A stretch of DNA of 64,000 nt, from NCBI RefSeq assembly GCF_051133435.1, contig NZ_JBPGNY010000006.1:62001-126000 (forward strand), written 5' to 3'. The position numbers and the translations under genes are program-made. Below, in pieces: positions 15,979 through 25,539 of the stretch. How positions within the stretch are numbered: the stretch's first letter is position 1; every line of letters begins with the position of its first letter. Origin of the DNA: JAAYAO01 sp051133435 (GTDB lineage Bacteria > Actinomycetota > Actinomycetes > Propionibacteriales > Propionibacteriaceae). Below the pieces are notes generated by a model that saw only the letters and a list, made by a program, of their open reading frames with translations, was not told the origin of the DNA and made no database searches.

Positions 15979-17175
15979 GTGACGAGCAACGATCTCGACT
16001 TCGATGTGGACCTGTTCACCGACGACGTGGCAGACCTGCCGGCCTGGCTGGCCGAGGTGCGCGAAACGCATCCGGCGGCCTGGGTCAAACTCCAGGGCCG
16101 ACGCGCCCTGCTGCTCAGCAGCTACGAATACGTTTCGGACGCCTTCCGCGACGAGGAACGCTTTCCCGGCGGCGCGCATTACAACCAGCCGGGCTACGTT
16201 TCGGTGCTGGGACGCACCATCCAGACCTATGACGGCGCCGAGCACAAGGTGCAGCGCAGTCTGGTCGCTCCGTTCTTCCGGGGCGCCCAATTTCGGAAAC
16301 TGGTCGAGTCCATGCTGGCCCCGGTGGCGCATCAGATGCTGGACGAGATGGAGGCCAAGGGCGGTGACGGGCCGTTCGATCTGGTGGCCGAGCTCACCCG
16401 TCCCTACCCGATCAAGGTGATCGCGGCGATGCTCGGGCTGCCGCTGACCGATGCCGACACCCTGGCCCGGTGGGCCGTGGCCCTGCTCGACCACGGGCAG
16501 AACATGACGGGCGCCCGGGCCGCGGCCGAGGAGTTCTTCCAGTACCTCAAACCGGTCATCGATCAACGTCGAACCGATCCCGGTGAGGATCTGTTGTCCC
16601 AGTTGGCCACCGAAGAAGTGGACGGGGAGCGGCTCACCGACAACGAGATCGTCGCCTTCATCTCACTGCTCTTCCCGGCAGGTGCTGACACCACCTACCT
16701 GAATCTCGGCTCGACCCTGTGGGCGCTGCTGACCAACCGGGACCAGTGGGAGAAGGTCGCCGCCGACCCGGCCGGGCTGGCCGACAAGGCGGCTGCCGAG
16801 GGCCTGCGGTGGTACCCGGCGACCTCACTGTTGCCGCGCACCTGCCCCGAGGACACCGAATGGAAGGGCATCCACATTCCGGCCGGGACGCCGATGTTGC
16901 TGGCCCTCCTGGGGGCCGGTCGCGATCCCGAGGTTTACCCCGATCCCGACACCTTCGACATCGAACGTCCGGTCAAGGCGACGATGACCTTCGGCGCCGG
17001 CCCGCACTTCTGTCTGGGCCTGCACCTGGCCCGGGCCGAGGTTTCCACGGTGCTGCGGGTGCTCGCCGAGCGTTATCCGAATCTGCGGCTCGACCCGTCG
17101 GTGCCCTCGAAGATCGGCAGTTCCTTCGTCACCGTATTGCGCGGGCCGGACAAGCTGCCGGTGTACCTGCGCTGA
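15979..17175 (+). CDS. Cytochrome P450
   Basis: 398 residues, standard for soluble bacterial P450s. Oxygen-activation helix I: AGADTT (about 234-239). K-helix ExxR: EGLR (274-277). Heme loop: FGAGPHFCLG with the thiolate Cys at about 345. The start is GTG 15979 with GGGAGGAGA 5-13 bases upstream. No ferredoxin or reductase follows, so redox partners are encoded elsewhere. The gene stands alone, divergent from the PAPS operon and sharing its two palindromes. A P450 that hydroxylates a lipid or steroid next to a sulfotransferase would make chemical sense, but that is only inference. Confidence 0.95.
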   Translation: MTSNDLDFDVDLFTDDVADLPAWLAEVRETHPAAWVKLQGRRALLLSSYEYVSDAFRDEERFPGGAHYNQPGYVSVLGRTIQTYDGAEHKVQRSLVAPFFRGAQFRKLVESMLAPVAHQMLDEMEAKGGDGPFDLVAELTRPYPIKVIAAMLGLPLTDADTLARWAVALLDHGQNMTGARAAAEEFFQYLKPVIDQRRTDPGEDLLSQLATEEVDGERLTDNEIVAFISLLFPAGADTTYLNLGSTLWALLTNRDQWEKVAADPAGLADKAAAEGLRWYPATSLLPRTCPEDTEWKGIHIPAGTPMLLALLGAGRDPEVYPDPDTFDIERPVKATMTFGAGPHFCLGLHLARAEVSTVLRVLAERYPNLRLDPSVPSKIGSSFVTVLRGPDKLPVYLR

Positions 17176-17176
17176 T

Positions 17177-19123
17177 TCAGCCGGTCAGACCGGGGCCGGT
17201 GACTTGGGCGATCGGCAGCAGCGAGCGGCCGGTCGGCCCGATCTGGATCTCGGTGTCGAGGTGCTGGCACACCCCGCAGTCGAAGCACGGGGTCCAGCGG
17301 CAGTCGTCGACGTTCACCTCGTCGAGGGCGTCCTGCCAGTCCTCCCACAACCAGTCCCGGTCCAGGCCGGCGTCGAGGTGGTCCCAGGGCAGCACCTCGT
17401 CGTAGTCGCGCTCGCGGGTGGTGTACCAGTCGACGTCCACGCCGTCGAGGTTCTCGGCCGCGGCTTCCAGCCAGCGTTCGTAGCTGAAGTGTTCGCTCCA
17501 CCCGTCGAAGCGTCCACCGGCACGCCAGACCGCTTCGATCACGGCGCCGAGTCGGCGGTCGCCGCGCGAGAGCAGCCCTTCGACGATGCCGGGTTCGCCG
17601 TCGTGGTAGCGCAGCCCGATCGCCCGGCCGTACCGCTTGTCGGCGCGGATCGCGTCGCGCAGCTTGATCAACCGTTCGTGGGTGGTTTCGGCGTCGAGTT
17701 GGGCGGCCCACTGGAAGGGGGTGTGCGGTTTGGGCACGAAACCACCGATCGACACGGTGCACCGAATGTCCTTGCGGCCCGACACCTCGCGTCCGGTTTC
17801 GATCACCCGGGCGGCCAGGTCGGCGATCGCCAACACGTCCTCGTCGGTTTCGGTGGGCAGCCCGCACATGAAGTACAGCTTCACCTGCCGCCAGCCGTTG
17901 CCGTAGGCGGTGGCGACGGTGCGGATCAGGTCCTCCTCGTCGACCATCTTGTTGATCACCCGGCGCATCCGCTCCGAGCCGCCCTCGGGGGCGAAGGTCA
18001 ACCCGGAACGCCGTCCGTTACGGGACAGTTCGTTGGCCAGGTCGATGTTGAAGGCGTCCACCCGGGTACTGGGCAGCGACAGCGACACATTGCTGTCCTC
18101 GTAGCGGTCGGCCAGTTGGGTGGTGACCTCGCCGATCTCGGAGTGGTCGGCGCTCGACAGGGACAACAGGCCGACCTCTTCCAGGCCGGTGGCACCCAGC
18201 CCGTCGGCCACCATCTGCCCGATCGTCTCGATACTGCGTTCCCGCACCGGACGGGTGATCATGCCGGCCTGGCAGAACCGGCAGCCCCGGGTGCAGCCGC
18301 GGAAGATCTCCACCGAGTAGCGCTCGTGCACGGTCTCGGCCAGGGGCACCAACGGCTTCTTCGGGTAGGGCCACTGGTCGAGGTCCATCAGGGTGTGTTT
18401 GCGCACCGTGAACGGCACCCCGGGACGGTTCGGCGCGACCCGCTGGATGCGTCCGTCGGGCAGGTAGTCGACATCGTAGAAGCGGGGTACGTAGACCCCG
18501 CCGGTGGCGGCCAGTCGCGAGAGCAGTTCGTCGCGTCCGCCGGGGCTGCCCTCACTCTTCCATTCGGCGATCAGGTCACTGATCGCGAGCGCGATCTCTT
18601 CGCCGTCGCCGAGCACTGCGGCATCGATGAAGTCGGCGATCGGTTCGGGGTTGAAGCTGGCATGCCCGCCGGCCAACACGATCGGTTCGTCGTCACCACG
18701 GTCGGCGGCGTGCAGCGCGATACCCGCCAGGTCGAGGGCTTCGAGCAGGTTGGTGTAGCCCAGTTCGGTGGCGAAGCTGACCCCGAGCACGTCGAAGGCC
18801 CGCACGGGACGGTGGGTGTCCAGGGTGAACTGCGGAATGCCGTGTTCGCGCATCAGGGCGGCCAGGTCGGGCCATACCGAGTAGGTGCGTTCGGCCAGCA
18901 CCCGGTCGGCCTCGTTGAGCACCTCGTACAGAATCGCCACGCCCTGATTGGGCTGACCGACCTCGTAGGCGTCGGGGTACATCAGGCACCAGCGCACGTC
19001 GGCATCGGCCCACTCGGTCTGCACCGAGTTGACCTCACCGCCGACGTACTGGATCGGTTTGCCCACCCGTCCGAGCAAGGGCTCCAGGCGGGGGAACAGC
19101 GTCTCCGGCTCTGCTGTAGTCAT
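17177..19123 (-). CDS. B12-binding-like radical SAM protein (TIGR03960-type)
   Basis: 648 residues. The N-terminal third resembles the B12-binding fold of this family (MYPDAYEVGQPNQGVAILYE; 'LAGGHASFNPEP'). The radical SAM cluster motif CTRGCRFC is at about residues 276-283, followed by GGSERMRRVINK and KLYFMCGLPTETDED. A C-terminal Cys cluster CRWTPCFDCGVC is conserved in the family and may bind a second cluster or metal. Members are commonly encoded near rne-rplU, often with a DUF2344 protein; neither is here. Function unknown. ATG 19123 is preceded by TACTCT 9 bases upstream. It ends 1 base after the P450 stop, tail to tail. Confidence 0.88.
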   Translation of the reverse strand: MTTAEPETLFPRLEPLLGRVGKPIQYVGGEVNSVQTEWADADVRWCLMYPDAYEVGQPNQGVAILYEVLNEADRVLAERTYSVWPDLAALMREHGIPQFTLDTHRPVRAFDVLGVSFATELGYTNLLEALDLAGIALHAADRGDDEPIVLAGGHASFNPEPIADFIDAAVLGDGEEIALAISDLIAEWKSEGSPGGRDELLSRLAATGGVYVPRFYDVDYLPDGRIQRVAPNRPGVPFTVRKHTLMDLDQWPYPKKPLVPLAETVHERYSVEIFRGCTRGCRFCQAGMITRPVRERSIETIGQMVADGLGATGLEEVGLLSLSSADHSEIGEVTTQLADRYEDSNVSLSLPSTRVDAFNIDLANELSRNGRRSGLTFAPEGGSERMRRVINKMVDEEDLIRTVATAYGNGWRQVKLYFMCGLPTETDEDVLAIADLAARVIETGREVSGRKDIRCTVSIGGFVPKPHTPFQWAAQLDAETTHERLIKLRDAIRADKRYGRAIGLRYHDGEPGIVEGLLSRGDRRLGAVIEAVWRAGGRFDGWSEHFSYERWLEAAAENLDGVDVDWYTTRERDYDEVLPWDHLDAGLDRDWLWEDWQDALDEVNVDDCRWTPCFDCGVCQHLDTEIQIGPTGRSLLPIAQVTGPGLTG

Positions 19124-19210
19124 AGGGCATCAAGAGTACCTGCTGAGGGAAGGCTCACCACACCTCTGCGTGGGGGCCCCTGTTGGGGACCGCTGCGGCA
19201 CCGTCGGCGG

Positions 19211-19684
19211 CTACTCGGAGCGTCCGGTGACCTCACCCGTGCGGCCCCCATCGCCGTTCTCGTCGGCCGGGTCCACCTGACGTGCGGTCGGATCGGGCTT
19301 GGCCTTGGGTTTGGGCCCGGCCGGACGTGGCACCGGTCGCTGCGTCTGCTGCACCTGATCGGCCAACTCGTCGATCACCAGGGAATCCTTGGCCACCAGG
19401 CCGGCCCGGTAGGCGGTGCGGGCGACCATGTGGGTCGAGACCGGGACGGTCAGGAACTGGAAGGCGATGATCAGGATGCCCATGGTGACCGCGGGCACTT
19501 CCCGAATCGAGAGGGTCGCACCGACCACCAGGAACAGCAGCCCGAGGGTTTGTGGTTTGGCACCGGCGTGCATCCGGGTGACCACGTCGGGGAATCGCAG
19601 CAACCCGACCGCGGCGCCCAACGACAACACCGAGCCGAGGAAGAGGAAGATGGCGCCGATCAGGTCGAGGATCTCTCCGGTCAT
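19211..19684 (-). CDS. mnhG: Na+/H+ antiporter subunit G (MnhG/MrpG)
   Basis: 157 residues. Three membrane helices are followed by a polar Pro-rich tail of about 60 residues. The family signature LLRFPDVVTRMHAGAKPQTLG is present from about residue 28. It is a small subunit of the seven-subunit Mrp cation/proton antiporter. The ATG overlaps the mnhF stop (ATGA). Last gene of the operon. Confidence 0.93.
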   Translation of the reverse strand: MTGEILDLIGAIFLFLGSVLSLGAAVGLLRFPDVVTRMHAGAKPQTLGLLFLVVGATLSIREVPAVTMGILIIAFQFLTVPVSTHMVARTAYRAGLVAKDSLVIDELADQVQQTQRPVPRPAGPKPKAKPDPTARQVDPADENGDGGRTGEVTGRSE

Positions 19685-20016
19685 CCCTGCTCCCCCCGTT
19701 CCTCGATCTTGGGCGACGGGTGACGGGTGGCCGGGTCCCTGTCGCGGTCACCGACGAAGCGGGCCATGCCCACCGCCCCGGCGAAGCCGACCAGCGACAG
19801 CACCACCATCACCGGGTAGGTGGTCGAGTGTTTGTGCACCGCGGCCTCGATCGCCAGGCCGGCGATCACCACGCCCACCATCACATCGCTGGCGATGATC
19901 CGGTCGAGGTTGGACGGGCCGCGGCTGAGTCGGATCAGCGTCAGCAGGGCTGCGGTCAACAGCACCAGGCCGGCCAGCACGATGAACACGACGGTGGCGA
20001 TCTGGATGGCGCTCAC
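19681..20016 (-). CDS. mnhF: Na+/H+ antiporter subunit F (MnhF/MrpF)
   Basis: 111 residues with three helices. The motif RLSRGPSNLDRIIASDVM between helices 1 and 2 is characteristic of MrpF. The start is GTG 20016 inside GTGA, overlapping the mnhE stop. It is probably needed for stability and ion selectivity of the Mrp complex, as known for the family. Confidence 0.92.
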   Translation of the reverse strand: MSAIQIATVVFIVLAGLVLLTAALLTLIRLSRGPSNLDRIIASDVMVGVVIAGLAIEAAVHKHSTTYPVMVVLSLVGFAGAVGMARFVGDRDRDPATRHPSPKIEERGEQG

Positions 20017-20579
20017 CAGGTCACCTCCTCACCCCGGCGTTCGGCGCGCACCTTCTGGTAGTGCTCCTTCGAGCCCAGGAAGTGCAGCACCCGCGCCTCG
20101 GCGTCGCGCACCCGCTCGCGAACCTCGTCGAGGGCTTCGGGATCGTTGGGCACGTCCAGGTTGTGCACGTACAGCACCGGGGTGGCACGGGTGGCCTCGA
20201 GCACGATCGAACCGGGTACCAGGCAGACCAGTTCGGCGGTCTGGGTCTGGATCAGGTCGGACTGCACCCGCATCGGCACCCGGATCACGGCGTTCTTGAA
20301 GTCCATCCTCGGCCGGAAGACCAGCATCAGCACCGCGATCGAAGCGACGACCAGGTCCCACAGGAAGCGCAGGAACATCAGGAACCACCAGTGCGGACGG
20401 AAGGTGCCGCGGAAGTTGATCGGGGTCATCGGGAAGGTGACCGCGACCAGCACGGCGACGACCAGCCCGAGGATCGCCAGCGGGATGTTGAAGGTGCCCC
20501 ACAACAACATCCACACCAGCAGGGCGACGCCGGCGTTCAACCATGACAACCGGCTCTGCCGGACTCGATCGGGACTCAT
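20013..20579 (-). CDS. mnhE: Na+/H+ antiporter subunit E (MnhE/MrpE)
   Basis: 188 residues: two N-terminal helices, then the MrpE core with FRPRMDFKNAVIRVP, TAELVCLVPGSIVLEA and YVHNLDVP. ATG 20579 overlaps the mnhD stop by 4 bases; the frame stays open upstream only as an alternative reading of mnhD. It is a membrane subunit of the Mrp complex. Confidence 0.93.
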   Translation of the reverse strand: MSPDRVRQSRLSWLNAGVALLVWMLLWGTFNIPLAILGLVVAVLVAVTFPMTPINFRGTFRPHWWFLMFLRFLWDLVVASIAVLMLVFRPRMDFKNAVIRVPMRVQSDLIQTQTAELVCLVPGSIVLEATRATPVLYVHNLDVPNDPEALDEVRERVRDAEARVLHFLGSKEHYQKVRAERRGEEVTW

Positions 20580-22105
20580 CTGATGCCCTCCGGAAGGATG
20601 GCCTGCACGTAATGGCCGGCGTAGGTGTCGGATGCGGCGCGGGTGGTGAACCCGTACAGCGGGCCGGCGACGACCGACAGGGCGATGCCGATCCCGACCA
20701 GGGCGGCGGCGGTGACCACCATGCCCCGGGGCATCCGTCGGCCCCGGGCCCGCGCCGAGGCGCCGGGACGTCCGGCGACCTGGTCGGGCACCCCTCGCCA
20801 GAAGGCTCGGTTCCACACCTTGGCGACCGCGAACAGGGTCAGCAGGCTGGTCAGCATGGAGGCGGCCACCAGGGCATAGGCGAGCAGGGTGCCGGTTTCG
20901 ACACCGGCGCGCAGCAGCCCGAGTTTGCCGATGAAACCCGAGAACGGTGGGATGCCGGCCAGGTTCATCGCCGGGACGAAGAACAGCACGCCCAGGATCG
21001 GTGACATCGCCGCCAGCCCGCCCAATTCGTTCAGCGAGGTCGAGCCGCCGCGTCGTTCGATCAGACCGGTGACCAGGAAGAGCGTGGTCTGGATGGTGAT
21101 GTGGTGGGCGGTGTAGAAGATCGCACCGGCCAGCCCGGCCTCGGTGGCCAGGGACACCCCGAAGAGCATGTAGCCGATGTGGCTGACCAGGGTGAACGAC
21201 AGCATTCGTTTGATCTCCGACTGGGCGACCGCACCCAGGATGCCGACCAGCATGGTCAGCAGCGACAGCACCATCAGCGGTTCGCTCAGCGAGCGGTCGG
21301 GGAAGATCACGGTCTGGGTGCGGATGATCGCGTACACCCCGACCTTGGTCAGCAGGCCGGCGAACACCGCGGTGACCGGTGCCGGGGCGGTCGGGTAGGA
21401 GTCGGGCAGCCAGGCCGACAGCGGAAAGACCGCGGCCTTGATGCCGAACACGGTCAGCAGCAGCAGTTGGATGATGGTCTGCACGGTGCCGGGCAGTTCG
21501 GCGACCCGCACCGCCAGCAGGGCGATGTTGACCGTGCCGGTGGCGGCATAGGTGACCGCGATCGTGACCAGGAACAGCAGCGACGACAGCAGGTTCACCA
21601 CCAGGTAGGTGGTGCCGGCCCGCACCCGGTCGGAGGTGCCGCCGAGGGTGAGCAGCACGTAGGAGGCGAACAGCAACATCTCGAAGCCGACGAAGAGGTT
21701 GAACAGGTCGCCGGTGAGGAAGGCGTTCGACACCCCGGCCGAGAGGATCAGGAAGGTCGGGTGGTAGATCGACAGCGGTGTTTCGCGGCGGCGTTCGTCC
21801 TGGTCCTGACCCATCGAGAACAGCAGCACGATCAGGGCCACCACGGTGGAGACCAGCAGCATCAGGGAGCTGAGCCGGTCGGCGACCATCACGATGCCGA
21901 CCGGCTCGGGCCAGGAGCCGAGCCAGATCTTCTGGGCACCGTATTGGTCGGTGTGCCAGGCGAGCACGGCGGCGATCAGCACGGTGAGGCCGAGGATGCC
22001 GGTCGACACGAACCGCTGGGCCCGGGCGCGGCGGCCCATTGCCAGGGTCAGGCCGGCGCCGAGCAGCGGCAGCAGTACCGGCAGCGGAATCAGGTTGTTG
22101 ATCAT
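20576..22105 (-). CDS. mnhD: Na+/H+ antiporter subunit D (MnhD/MrpD, NuoN/NuoM-like)
   Basis: 509 residues, about 14 helices, homologous to the proton-pumping subunits of complex I. Visible features: FVGFEMLLFASYVLL, KAAVFPLSAWLPDSYPTAPAPV (with the conserved Lys and the antiporter-family proline run) and HHITIQTTLFLVTG. It is one of the two subunits thought to carry protons and cations. Overlaps mnhC and mnhE by 4 bases each. Confidence 0.95.
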   Translation of the reverse strand: MINNLIPLPVLLPLLGAGLTLAMGRRARAQRFVSTGILGLTVLIAAVLAWHTDQYGAQKIWLGSWPEPVGIVMVADRLSSLMLLVSTVVALIVLLFSMGQDQDERRRETPLSIYHPTFLILSAGVSNAFLTGDLFNLFVGFEMLLFASYVLLTLGGTSDRVRAGTTYLVVNLLSSLLFLVTIAVTYAATGTVNIALLAVRVAELPGTVQTIIQLLLLTVFGIKAAVFPLSAWLPDSYPTAPAPVTAVFAGLLTKVGVYAIIRTQTVIFPDRSLSEPLMVLSLLTMLVGILGAVAQSEIKRMLSFTLVSHIGYMLFGVSLATEAGLAGAIFYTAHHITIQTTLFLVTGLIERRGGSTSLNELGGLAAMSPILGVLFFVPAMNLAGIPPFSGFIGKLGLLRAGVETGTLLAYALVAASMLTSLLTLFAVAKVWNRAFWRGVPDQVAGRPGASARARGRRMPRGMVVTAAALVGIGIALSVVAGPLYGFTTRAASDTYAGHYVQAILPEGIR

Positions 22106-22551
22106 GCGCCCACCTCCTCGGCCGGGTCCTTGCCGGGTACTTCGTCGGGGGTTCCGTCACCGGATTCGTCGAAGGACTCGGAGGCCTCGTCGGCCTCGGC
22201 CAGGCGACGGATCTGGGCGTCCTCGACGTCGTCCTGTACCTCGTCGTGGCCGTGCAACTGGAAGCTGCGGTAGGCCATGGTCAGCATGAAGGCGGTGGAC
22301 GCCAGGGTGATCACGATCGCGGTCAGCACCATCGCCATCGGCAGCGAGTCGGACATCTCGTCGGGCTCGAACAGACCGATCAACGGGGCTCGTCCGGCCG
22401 GGCCGGCGGCGACCAGGTACAGCACGTTGACCCCGTTCGACATCAGCAGCACGCCGACCAGGATTCGGGTCAGGGAGCGTTCCAGCAGCAGGTAGGCGCC
22501 GGTGGCGATCAGCACCGAGGCCACCACGACGAGGGTGAAGTTCACAACCAT
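22102..22551 (-). CDS. mnhC: Na+/H+ antiporter subunit C (MnhC/MrpC, NuoK-like)
   Basis: 149 residues. Three helices resembling NuoK: GAYLLLERSLTRILVGVLLMSNGVNVL and ALVLTAIVI-type third helix (MAMVLTAIVITLAS). An acidic, soluble tail of about 40 residues follows, longer than in most MrpC. Its ATG overlaps the mnhA stop by one base (TGATG). Confidence 0.94.
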   Translation of the reverse strand: MVVNFTLVVVASVLIATGAYLLLERSLTRILVGVLLMSNGVNVLYLVAAGPAGRAPLIGLFEPDEMSDSLPMAMVLTAIVITLASTAFMLTMAYRSFQLHGHDEVQDDVEDAQIRRLAEADEASESFDESGDGTPDEVPGKDPAEEVGA

Positions 22552-25517
22552 CAGGGCGCCTCCGAGAACGTTCGGGGCCGGCGCAACCGGGTGACGGTGG
22601 GCCGTCCGCTGCGGCTGCCGCGGGCACCGGAGCGGGGGGAGGGTGCCCGGTCCTCCTCCTCGTGCACGTCGATGCCCGAGCCCAGCGAGCGGGCGATGTC
22701 GAGCATCAGCCCGAGCACGATCAGGAAGACGCCGATGTCGAAGAACATCGAGGTGACCAGGTGGATATCACCCATCAGGTCGACCGGCCCCCACGGGGTG
22801 GGTACCTGGGACAGGTAGGGGATGTGGATGTTGACCTCATAGCTCTGCAGGATGCGTCCGCCGATCGCGACCGGCCACACCGCCGACAGGGTGGCCAGGA
22901 TCATGCCGCCACCGAGCACCCGGCCGGCATCGACCGGGGCGGCCTCCTCCAGTTCGTGTCGTCCGCCGGCCAGGTAGCGGATCATGATGCCCATGCCGGC
23001 GATCAGGCCACCGGCGAAACCGCCGCCGGGATGGTTGTGTCCGGCCAGCAGCAGGTAGACCGCGACGATCATCATCACCGGGAACATCAACCGGGTCATC
23101 ACCTCCAGTACCACGGTGCGTTGCTGGGGTGACAGGGTGACCCCGCCGCGCAGCCAGGCCTGGCCCTCATCGGGGGCGGTGAGCCGGCGCACCCGGGTCT
23201 GCCGGGAGAACCGGGCCCGGATGAAGATCAGTGAGGCCACCCCGGTGGCGGCGGCCAGCAGCACGCTGATCTCGCCGAGGGTGTCCCAGGCTCGGGTGTC
23301 GACCAGCACCACGTTGACGATGTTGCGTCCGTAGCCGAAGCGGTAGGCCGATTCGGTCAGACTGTCGGACGGGGGCACGGCCCGTCGGGCGGAGGCGGCC
23401 AACATGGTGGCACCGGCGACGGTCGCCCCGACCAGCACCGACAGGGCCCAGCGCCACCAGCGGGAGGAATGCAGCGGACGGTCGGTGAAGTACTTGGGCA
23501 GTTTGCGCACCACCAGCACGAAGACCACGATCGAGACGGTTTCGACCAGGGCCTGGGTGAGTGCCAGGTCGGGGGCGCCGTGCAGCAGGAACAACACCGA
23601 GACCCCGAAGCCGGTGACCCCGACCAGGATCACCGCCTTGAGTCGTCCGCGGGAACTGGCGGCCAGGAAGGCGGCGATCACGATCACCAGCCCGACCATG
23701 GCCTGGGCGATGTTGTCCCACCACACGACCTTGTCGGGCAGGGCCGGGCTGGTCAGCACCACCCCGCCGGTGAACAGCACCAGCACCACCATGATGGTGC
23801 CGAGGTAGATCGGCAGGGAGCCCCGCTGGGCGCGCGCGGTCACCTCGACCGAGGCCCGGTCCAGGCCGCGCATCACGTGCCCGTAGGCCTCCTGCGCGGT
23901 CAGGATCTCCGGGAAGGTCTCCTGCAGGCGGGCGAAGGCGAGCCGCCAGCGGAACATCATCGCGCCGAGGATCCAGCACAGCAGTGACAGCAGCAGCGGC
24001 ACGGTGAAGCCGCCGTGCCACAGCGCCAACCCGTGCGGATGGTGTCCGACGCTGAACAGGTCGACGAAGCCACTGAAGGCGCGGGTCAGGTGCGGGCCGA
24101 AGAAGCCGAGCACCAGACCGGCCAGGGCCAAAACGACCGGCGAGGAGCCGAACACCGGGCCGACCCGGGCGACCTCGGTGCGTCCCGAGACCCGGGACTT
24201 GTCGGCGAAGGCACCCCACAGGAATCGCAGCGTGTAGGCGACGGTCAGTACCGAGCCGAGCACCAGGGCCACCATCAGCAGCACCGCGGGGCCGGGCAGG
24301 ATGCTGGTGCCGTCGCCCTGTTCGGTGATCAGGTACAGCACCGATTCGAAGGCCGATTCCTTGGCGATGAAACCGAGCAGCGGTGGGAATCCGGCCATCG
24401 AGGCGCCGGCCAGGATGGCGGCGACGGCAATCACCGGAATCTTGCGACCCACGCCGCTGAGTTCGTTCAGGTCGCGGGTGCCGGTGCTGTGGTCGACCAC
24501 GCCGACGACCAGGAAGAGGGCCGATTTGAACAGGGCGTGGGACACCAGCAGCGCCAGCCCGGCCAGTGCCGCCGAGGCGGTGCCGAGGCCGTTGAGGACG
24601 GTGAGGAAGCCGAGTTGGCTGACCGTGCCGAAGGCGAGCAGCAGTTTGATGTCGTTCTGGCGCAGGGCCTGCCAGCCGCCGATGATCATCGTCACCGCTC
24701 CGAGCAGCAGCACCGTGGGTCGCCAGACCGGGTTGCCGGCGGCGACCGGGGCCAGCACCGCGATCAGGTAGATGCCGGCTTTGACCATCGCCGCGGCGTG
24801 CAGGTAGGCCGACACCGGGGTGGGTGCGGCCATCGCTCCGGGCAACCAGAAGTGGAACGGGATCTGGGCCGATTTGGTGATCGCCCCGAGCAGCAGCAGG
24901 GCCACCGCGACGGTGACCAGGGGGCCGTCCAGCCCGGCCTCGAGAACGGTCGCCAGGCTGAAACTCCCGGCCTTGTCGGCCAGGATCAGGATGCCGACCA
25001 GCATCGCCAGGCCACCGAAGGTGGTGACGATCAGGGCCGTCATCGCGGCGCCGCGGTTGGCCGCCCGCAACGGGTTGTGGCCGACCAGCAGGTAGCTGAA
25101 GACGGTGGTGAGTTCCCAGAAGATGTACAGCGCGATCAGGTCGTCGCTGGTGACCAGGCCGAGCATGGCGCCGGCGAAACCGACCAACAGGCCGGCGACC
25201 CGGGCCTGGGGTGGGTCATGGGCGAAGTAGCTGCGGCAGTAGAACAGCACGATCGCACCGATCACGGTGACGACCAGGCCGAGCACCCACTGCAACAGGC
25301 CGATCCGGAAGGTGAATCCGACCCCGAGGGTGGGAATCCATTCGAACCCTTCGACGATCACCCCACCGGCCAACACGGCGGGCCCGTGGACGATCAACCA
25401 GATCGCGGCGGCCAGCGGGATCAGTGCGAAGAAGAAGAATCCTCGCTGGCCCACGATCCGCATCACCAAGGGCGACAGGGTCGCCAGGACGAAGAACGCT
25501 GCCAGCAGCCAAATCAC
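22551..25517 (-). CDS. mnhA: Na+/H+ antiporter subunit A fused to subunit B (MnhA-MnhB)
   Basis: 988 residues. Residues 1-500 are NuoL-like (GFAGAMLGLVTSDDLIALYIFWELT; KSAQIPFHFWLPGAMAAPTPVSAYLHAA). The middle holds the MrpA-specific C-terminal helices (HGAPDLALTQALVETVSIVVFVLV). From about residue 800 comes MrpB: LMFPVMMIVAVYLLLAGHNHPGGGF, with the conserved GGGFAGG run. No separate mnhB exists, so the fusion replaces it, as in many actinobacteria. It is the largest channel-bearing subunit, serving salt and alkaline pH tolerance. The start is GTG 25517 with GAGGAAG 7 bases upstream. First gene of the operon A(B)-C-D-E-F-G. Confidence 0.95.
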   Translation of the reverse strand: MIWLLAAFFVLATLSPLVMRIVGQRGFFFFALIPLAAAIWLIVHGPAVLAGGVIVEGFEWIPTLGVGFTFRIGLLQWVLGLVVTVIGAIVLFYCRSYFAHDPPQARVAGLLVGFAGAMLGLVTSDDLIALYIFWELTTVFSYLLVGHNPLRAANRGAAMTALIVTTFGGLAMLVGILILADKAGSFSLATVLEAGLDGPLVTVAVALLLLGAITKSAQIPFHFWLPGAMAAPTPVSAYLHAAAMVKAGIYLIAVLAPVAAGNPVWRPTVLLLGAVTMIIGGWQALRQNDIKLLLAFGTVSQLGFLTVLNGLGTASAALAGLALLVSHALFKSALFLVVGVVDHSTGTRDLNELSGVGRKIPVIAVAAILAGASMAGFPPLLGFIAKESAFESVLYLITEQGDGTSILPGPAVLLMVALVLGSVLTVAYTLRFLWGAFADKSRVSGRTEVARVGPVFGSSPVVLALAGLVLGFFGPHLTRAFSGFVDLFSVGHHPHGLALWHGGFTVPLLLSLLCWILGAMMFRWRLAFARLQETFPEILTAQEAYGHVMRGLDRASVEVTARAQRGSLPIYLGTIMVVLVLFTGGVVLTSPALPDKVVWWDNIAQAMVGLVIVIAAFLAASSRGRLKAVILVGVTGFGVSVLFLLHGAPDLALTQALVETVSIVVFVLVVRKLPKYFTDRPLHSSRWWRWALSVLVGATVAGATMLAASARRAVPPSDSLTESAYRFGYGRNIVNVVLVDTRAWDTLGEISVLLAAATGVASLIFIRARFSRQTRVRRLTAPDEGQAWLRGGVTLSPQQRTVVLEVMTRLMFPVMMIVAVYLLLAGHNHPGGGFAGGLIAGMGIMIRYLAGGRHELEEAAPVDAGRVLGGGMILATLSAVWPVAIGGRILQSYEVNIHIPYLSQVPTPWGPVDLMGDIHLVTSMFFDIGVFLIVLGLMLDIARSLGSGIDVHEEEDRAPSPRSGARGSRSGRPTVTRLRRPRTFSEAP

Positions 25518-25539
25518 GAGCGTGCTTCCTCGGCGCGGA

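Noticed and set aside
17204..19723. Very long open frame on the plus strand opposite the radical SAM and mnhG genes
   Set aside because: Low-complexity Gly/His/Arg/Val composition and no family features; it is the mirror of codon-biased minus-strand genes with clear motifs.
20580..22160. Upstream extension of the mnhE frame through mnhD
   Set aside because: It has no membrane pattern and mnhD occupies the region in another frame; ATG 20579 with ATGA overlap is the natural start.
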